From NCBI GenBank assembly GCA_948441955.1, contig CAOJQZ010000017.1:1-36605 (forward strand): 36,605 nucleotides of DNA, read 5' to 3'. The stretch's first letter is position 1. Every line of letters starts with the position of its first letter. Below the pieces are notes generated by a model. That model was not told where the DNA came from and ran no database searches. It saw only the letters and a program-made list of their open reading frames with translations. Positions 32,975 to 36,605 of this stretch are shown piece by piece. The translations under genes and the position numbers were made by a program. This DNA comes from an uncultured Lachnospiraceae bacterium. GTDB taxonomy: Bacteria; Bacillota; Clostridia; Lachnospirales; Lachnospiraceae.

Positions 32975-34372
32975 ATGGACAGAAAAAACGTATGGAACTC
33001 TTATACACCGGAGGAGCTTTTGAAACTGGAGAAGATAAACAATTTATACAAATCCTGCTTAGACGCAGGCAAGACAGAGCGGGAGTGCGTCAGTCTTACG
33101 GTAGAGATGGCAAAGGAGAAAGGCTACAGAGATTTAAAGGAAATTGTAGAAGCAGGCGGACCGGTAAAGGCAGGCGACAAGATATACGCAGTCTGCATGG
33201 ACAAGACAGTCGTGCTATTCCATATGGGCAGCGAGCCTCTTGAGAATGGCATGAATATTTTGGGAGCACACATTGATTCTCCGCGTATTGATGTGAAGCA
33301 GAATCCTCTTTATGAAAATGAGGAGTTTGCTTATCTTGATACCCATTACTACGGAGGAATCAAGAAATATCAGTGGCTTGCCATTCCTCTTGCACTTCAC
33401 GGTGTTGTAGTGAAAAAGGACGGTACAGTGATTACAGTGAATATTGGAGAGAAGGAAGAGGATCCGGTATTTGTTATTACAGACCTGCTTGTTCATCTTG
33501 CAGCAGACCAGATGGAGAAAAAGGCAAAAGAGGTTGTTGAAGGAGAGAAGCTTGACCTTATGATCGGAAGCCGTCCGTTAGAGAAGGATGAGAGTCTCGA
33601 AAAAGAAGAAAAAGAAGCCGTAAAGAAAAATATTCTCAGCATTTTGAAGGAGCATTACAACATAGAAGAGGAAGACTTTGTATCTGCGGAGCTTGAAATT
33701 GTGCCGGCAGGAAAGGCAAGGGATCTGGGAATTGACAGAAGCATGATTCTTGCGTATGGACATGACGACAGGGTATGCGCATTCACATCCCTGTTTGCTA
33801 TGCTGGACGTGGAAAATGTAAAGAGAACCGCCTGCTGTATTCTTGTAGACAAAGAAGAAATCGGAAGCGTGGGTGCAACCGGTATGCATTCCAGATTCTT
33901 TGAGAATGTAGTAGCCGAGCTTACCGCTCTTATGGGCAGTGAGTCAGAACTTAAGGTAAGAAGGGCTCTTCAGAATTCAAAAATGCTTTCCTCTGACGTT
34001 AGCGCAGGCTATGATCCCATGTTTGCAGAGTGCTTTGAGAAGAGAAGCTCTGCGTTTTTCTCCAAAGGACTTGTCTTTAACAAATTTACCGGAAGCCGCG
34101 GAAAGGGCGGTTCCAATGATGCCAACGCGGAATACCTTGCAAAGCTTAGAAGCATCATGGATGGGGGAAAGGTTGCTTACCAGTTTGCCGAGCTTGGGAA
34201 GGTAGATGTGGGCGGAGGCGGAACCATCGCTTACATTATGGCAAATTACGGCATGGAGGTAATTGACAGCGGTGTGTCAGTGCTTTGTATGCATGCGCCT
34301 TGGGAGGCGGCAAGCAAGGCTGACGTGTTTGAAGCGTATAAAGGGTATAAGGTATTTTTAGAGGAAATGTAA
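32975..34372 (+). CDS. M18-family aminopeptidase
   Basis: A 465-aa di-zinc aminopeptidase of family M18, removing N-terminal (often acidic) residues from peptides in the cytoplasm. Metal-binding and catalytic positions are visible: His99 in GAHIDSPR, Asp264 in YGHDDRV, Glu294-Glu295 in DKEEIGSVGA, and a later His near HAPWEAAS. The central FNKFTGSRGKGGSNDANAEY is typical of the family. AAAGGA precedes the ATG. The downstream gene starts six bases after its stop. Confidence 0.92.
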   Translation: MDRKNVWNSYTPEELLKLEKINNLYKSCLDAGKTERECVSLTVEMAKEKGYRDLKEIVEAGGPVKAGDKIYAVCMDKTVVLFHMGSEPLENGMNILGAHIDSPRIDVKQNPLYENEEFAYLDTHYYGGIKKYQWLAIPLALHGVVVKKDGTVITVNIGEKEEDPVFVITDLLVHLAADQMEKKAKEVVEGEKLDLMIGSRPLEKDESLEKEEKEAVKKNILSILKEHYNIEEEDFVSAELEIVPAGKARDLGIDRSMILAYGHDDRVCAFTSLFAMLDVENVKRTACCILVDKEEIGSVGATGMHSRFFENVVAELTALMGSESELKVRRALQNSKMLSSDVSAGYDPMFAECFEKRSSAFFSKGLVFNKFTGSRGKGGSNDANAEYLAKLRSIMDGGKVAYQFAELGKVDVGGGGTIAYIMANYGMEVIDSGVSVLCMHAPWEAASKADVFEAYKGYKVFLEEM

Positions 34373-34378
34373 AATCTC

Positions 34379-34981
34379 ATGGATAAGGAGCAGAAAAAGC
34401 TTTTCAAAGCAATGACATTTGGAAAGAAGATAGAATATCTGTGGATGTACTATAAGGCATGGCTTGTAGGATTTCTGTTCTTCGGAGCGGCAGTCTGTAT
34501 TGGAATTACAATGTACCAGGAAGCCCATAAGGCTGTGCTTTTAAACGTGGCAATTGTGGGAGGCGATAATACACAGGCGGTTCGATTTGCAGAAGGATTT
34601 GCAGAATATGCGGGAATTACTTCAAAAGACGGGGAAATCCGCGTGAAGGCAAACCTGCCGGATGAGAGCGGAGGAAGCTCTCTTCGGACTGCCCTTACGA
34701 CTCTTATGGGAGCGGATGCGCTGGACGTGCTTATCTGCTCTAAGGGCGTGTACGAGGAATACAGCAGCCAGGATGCTTTCCTAGGCATGCAGGATCTGCT
34801 GGGGGAGAATGCAGAAAACTATGGAGATAAGGTACTCGCAGACGCTATAAGTATGGGAAAAGACAGTGTGCCGGGAAGAACGGAAATGGTCCGGTATGAT
34901 GAAATTTATGCGGCTGTATCCGTGAACTGCCGGAATCAGGAAAGAGCGGCGGAGTTTTTGTGCTATCTGCTGGAAAATTGA
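34379..34981 (+). CDS. Membrane-anchored protein of unknown function, 200 aa
   Basis: No family is recognised. The N-terminus (about 1-26) is basic and cytoplasmic, followed by a single membrane helix at about 28-47 (WLVGFLFFGAAVCIGITMY) and an extracytoplasmic domain of 150 residues. That domain, with NVAIVGGDN, FAEGFAEYAGI, ADALDVLICSKGVYEEYSSQ and the ending NQERAAEFLCYLLEN, resembles parts of periplasmic solute-binding folds, but this is only an impression. It begins six bases after the aminopeptidase gene stop, so it is very likely translated from the same mRNA. Function unknown. Confidence 0.75.
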   Translation: MDKEQKKLFKAMTFGKKIEYLWMYYKAWLVGFLFFGAAVCIGITMYQEAHKAVLLNVAIVGGDNTQAVRFAEGFAEYAGITSKDGEIRVKANLPDESGGSSLRTALTTLMGADALDVLICSKGVYEEYSSQDAFLGMQDLLGENAENYGDKVLADAISMGKDSVPGRTEMVRYDEIYAAVSVNCRNQERAAEFLCYLLEN

Positions 34982-35024
34982 GTAAATTTTGTATGAGATT
35001 TTGCGGGCAGCAGCTGATAACCTC

Positions 35025-35053
35025 TTGACGAATACTGGCAAAAACAGTAAAAT
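35025..35053 (+). promoter_or_regulatory. ppdK promoter
   Basis: TTGACG (35025-35030), a 17-base spacer and TAAAAT (35048-35053), followed by a leader of about 40 bases and an ideal AGGAGGT (35086-35092) 8 bases before the ATG. Confidence 0.7.
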
Positions 35054-35100
35054 ATTATGTGCGACTTAGAAAAAATTTAGTTTTTAGGAGGTCATGACAA

Positions 35101-36605
35101 ATGGCAAAATGGGTTTATATGTTCACAGAAGGTAATGCGACCATGAGAAACCTTCTTGGCGGTAAAGGTGCGAACCTTGCCGAGATGACAAGCTTGGGCC
35201 TTCCGGTACCCCAGGGCTTCACAATTACAACGGAAGCCTGCACACAGTACTATGAGGACGGAAGAGCAATTAATGACGAAATCATGGGACAGATCATGGA
35301 AGCTGTTACAAAGATGGAGGCCATTACAGAGAAGAAGTTTGGTGATAAAGAGAATCCGCTGCTTGTTTCTGTACGTTCCGGTGCAAGAGCATCCATGCCG
35401 GGTATGATGGATACCATCCTGAATCTTGGTCTGAATGAGGATGTTGTTGAAGTGCTGGCTGAGAAATCCGGTAACCCGCGCTGGGCATGGGACTGCTACA
35501 GAAGATTTATCCAGATGTACTCTGACGTAGTTATGGAAGTGGGAAAGAAATATTTCGAAGAGCTGATTGACAAGATGAAGGAAGAGAAGGGCGTTAAGCA
35601 GGACGTTGAGCTTACCGCAGATGATTTAAAAGCGCTTGCAGGTCAGTTTAAGGCAGAGTATAAGGAAAAAATCGGACAGGATTTCCCATCTGATCCGAAG
35701 GAGCAGTTAATGGGCGCAATCAAGGCTGTATTCCGTTCCTGGGACAACCCGAGAGCCAATGTATACCGTCGTGACAATGATATCCCTTATTCCTGGGGAA
35801 CGGCTGTTAACGTACAGTCTATGGCATTTGGCAACATGGGCGATGATTGCGGTACAGGCGTTGCATTTACCCGTGATCCTGCTACGGGCGAGAATGGCCT
35901 GTTCGGGGAGTTCCTTACAAATGCACAGGGCGAGGACGTGGTTGCAGGTGTCCGTACACCGATGCACATTTCCGAGATGGAGCAGAAATTCCCAGAGGCA
36001 TTTGTTCAGTTCAAGCAGGTTTGCGAGACGCTGGAGAAGCATTACAGAGATATGCAGGATATGGAGTTTACCGTAGAGCATGGCAAGCTTTACATGCTTC
36101 AGACACGTAATGGTAAAAGAACAGCACAGGCAGCTCTTAAGATTGCATGCGATCTTGTAGATGAAGGTATGAGAACCGAAGAGGAGGCAGTAGCCATGAT
36201 TGATCCTCGTAACTTGGACACTCTTCTTCATCCTCAGTTTGACGCAGCGGCGCTTAAGGCTGCTACACCTCTTGGAAAGGGTCTCGGTGCATCTCCTGGG
36301 GCAGCTTGCGGTAAGGTAGTATTTACAGCGGAGGATGCTGTAGAATGGCATGCAAGAGGAGAGAAGGTAGTGCTTGTACGTCTTGAGACTTCACCGGAGG
36401 ATATTACAGGTATGAAATCCTCACAGGGTATCCTGACCGTCCGCGGAGGCATGACAAGCCATGCAGCCGTTGTTGCACGTGGAATGGGTACATGCTGTGT
36501 ATCTGGCTGCGGCGATATCGCTATGGATGAGGAGAATAAGAAGTTTACATTGGCAGGAAAGGAATTCCATGAGGGAGATGCAATCTCCATTGATGGTACG
36601 ACAGG
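35101..36605 (+). CDS. ppdK: Pyruvate, phosphate dikinase (N-terminal 501 residues, cut by the window end)
   Basis: PPDK interconverts ATP, phosphate and pyruvate with AMP, pyrophosphate and phosphoenolpyruvate; in fermenting clostridia it often works in glycolysis or gluconeogenesis. The visible part begins MAKWVYMFTEGNATMRNLLG, has the ATP-grasp nucleotide domain (GGKGANLAEM, SVRSGARASMPGMMDTILNLG) and the swivelling domain with the phosphorylated histidine His454 in RGGMTSHAAVVARGMG. The frame is open to the last base of the window; the family is about 875 aa, so the C-terminal PEP/pyruvate barrel lies outside. The sequence is very close to the known Clostridium symbiosum enzyme. Confidence 0.96.
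   Translation, partial: MAKWVYMFTEGNATMRNLLGGKGANLAEMTSLGLPVPQGFTITTEACTQYYEDGRAINDEIMGQIMEAVTKMEAITEKKFGDKENPLLVSVRSGARASMPGMMDTILNLGLNEDVVEVLAEKSGNPRWAWDCYRRFIQMYSDVVMEVGKKYFEELIDKMKEEKGVKQDVELTADDLKALAGQFKAEYKEKIGQDFPSDPKEQLMGAIKAVFRSWDNPRANVYRRDNDIPYSWGTAVNVQSMAFGNMGDDCGTGVAFTRDPATGENGLFGEFLTNAQGEDVVAGVRTPMHISEMEQKFPEAFVQFKQVCETLEKHYRDMQDMEFTVEHGKLYMLQTRNGKRTAQAALKIACDLVDEGMRTEEEAVAMIDPRNLDTLLHPQFDAAALKAATPLGKGLGASPGAACGKVVFTAEDAVEWHARGEKVVLVRLETSPEDITGMKSSQGILTVRGGMTSHAAVVARGMGTCCVSGCGDIAMDEENKKFTLAGKEFHEGDAISIDGTT

Noticed and set aside
35707..36351. A 214-codon open frame on the minus strand
   Set aside because: It is antisense to ppdK, whose protein is clearly recognisable; the reverse frame has no family resemblance and no promoter context.
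1..36605. CRISPR arrays, tRNA or rRNA genes, transposases, phage genes
   Set aside because: Reading both strands I found no repeat-spacer pattern, tRNA cloverleaf, rRNA segment or recognisable mobile-element protein.

Overview
The window looks like chromosomal DNA of a low-to-moderate GC Gram-positive anaerobe, most likely a gut clostridium of the Lachnospiraceae. The support is a lysine riboswitch of Firmicutes type, SigA-like promoters with 17-18 bp spacers, strong AGGAGG-type ribosome sites, lipoboxes, a dimeric GlyQS, a pyruvate phosphate dikinase very close to the clostridial enzyme, and the orders rho-rpmE-DUF1385-prmC-prfA and era-yqzL-recO-glyQS. The taxon is inferred from gene content and style; no 16S gene is present.

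Region 1 (1-5100) is an accessory, patchwork island. It holds a reverse-strand unknown, an ORF remnant with no start codon, a DUF4253 gene, a 5'-truncated metallophosphoesterase overlapping its neighbours, a small basic protein, a PPP-type phosphatase coupled by ATGA to an unknown protein, an endonuclease/exonuclease/phosphatase-fold enzyme and, convergently, a microbial-type poly(ADP-ribose) glycohydrolase. Region 2 (5100-11900) is translation and transcription core: Rho, L31, a DUF1385 membrane protein, the methyltransferase PrmC and its substrate release factor 1, then a half-size ABC exporter preceded by an unusual GC-rich 65-bp tandem repeat. Region 3 (11900-17740) is metabolic: a DUF2156 protein, two tandem PLP aminotransferases (one HisC-like), a small membrane export protein, a PfkB sugar kinase and DAHP synthase, which opens the shikimate pathway.

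Region 4 (17730-20250) has an XRE regulator reading leftwards and, reading rightwards, a complete lysine riboswitch with promoter, aptamer and intrinsic terminator in front of an NhaC-family transporter; the leader argues that the transporter carries lysine. Region 5 (20330-27100) encodes two lipoproteins (one with a transglutaminase-like domain) and a large M16C peptidase. Region 6 (27104-30450) is era, yqzL-like, recO and glyQS.

Region 7 (30460-34980) is the threonine-to-glycine pathway (tdh, kbl), a perfect 44-bp palindrome, an M18 aminopeptidase and a membrane-anchored unknown. The window ends inside ppdK (35101 onward), just past the phosphorylated histidine.

I see no tRNA, rRNA, CRISPR array, transposase or phage structural gene. 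The best leads are the riboswitch-controlled NhaC transporter, the two intergenic repeat structures and the decayed 5' island.
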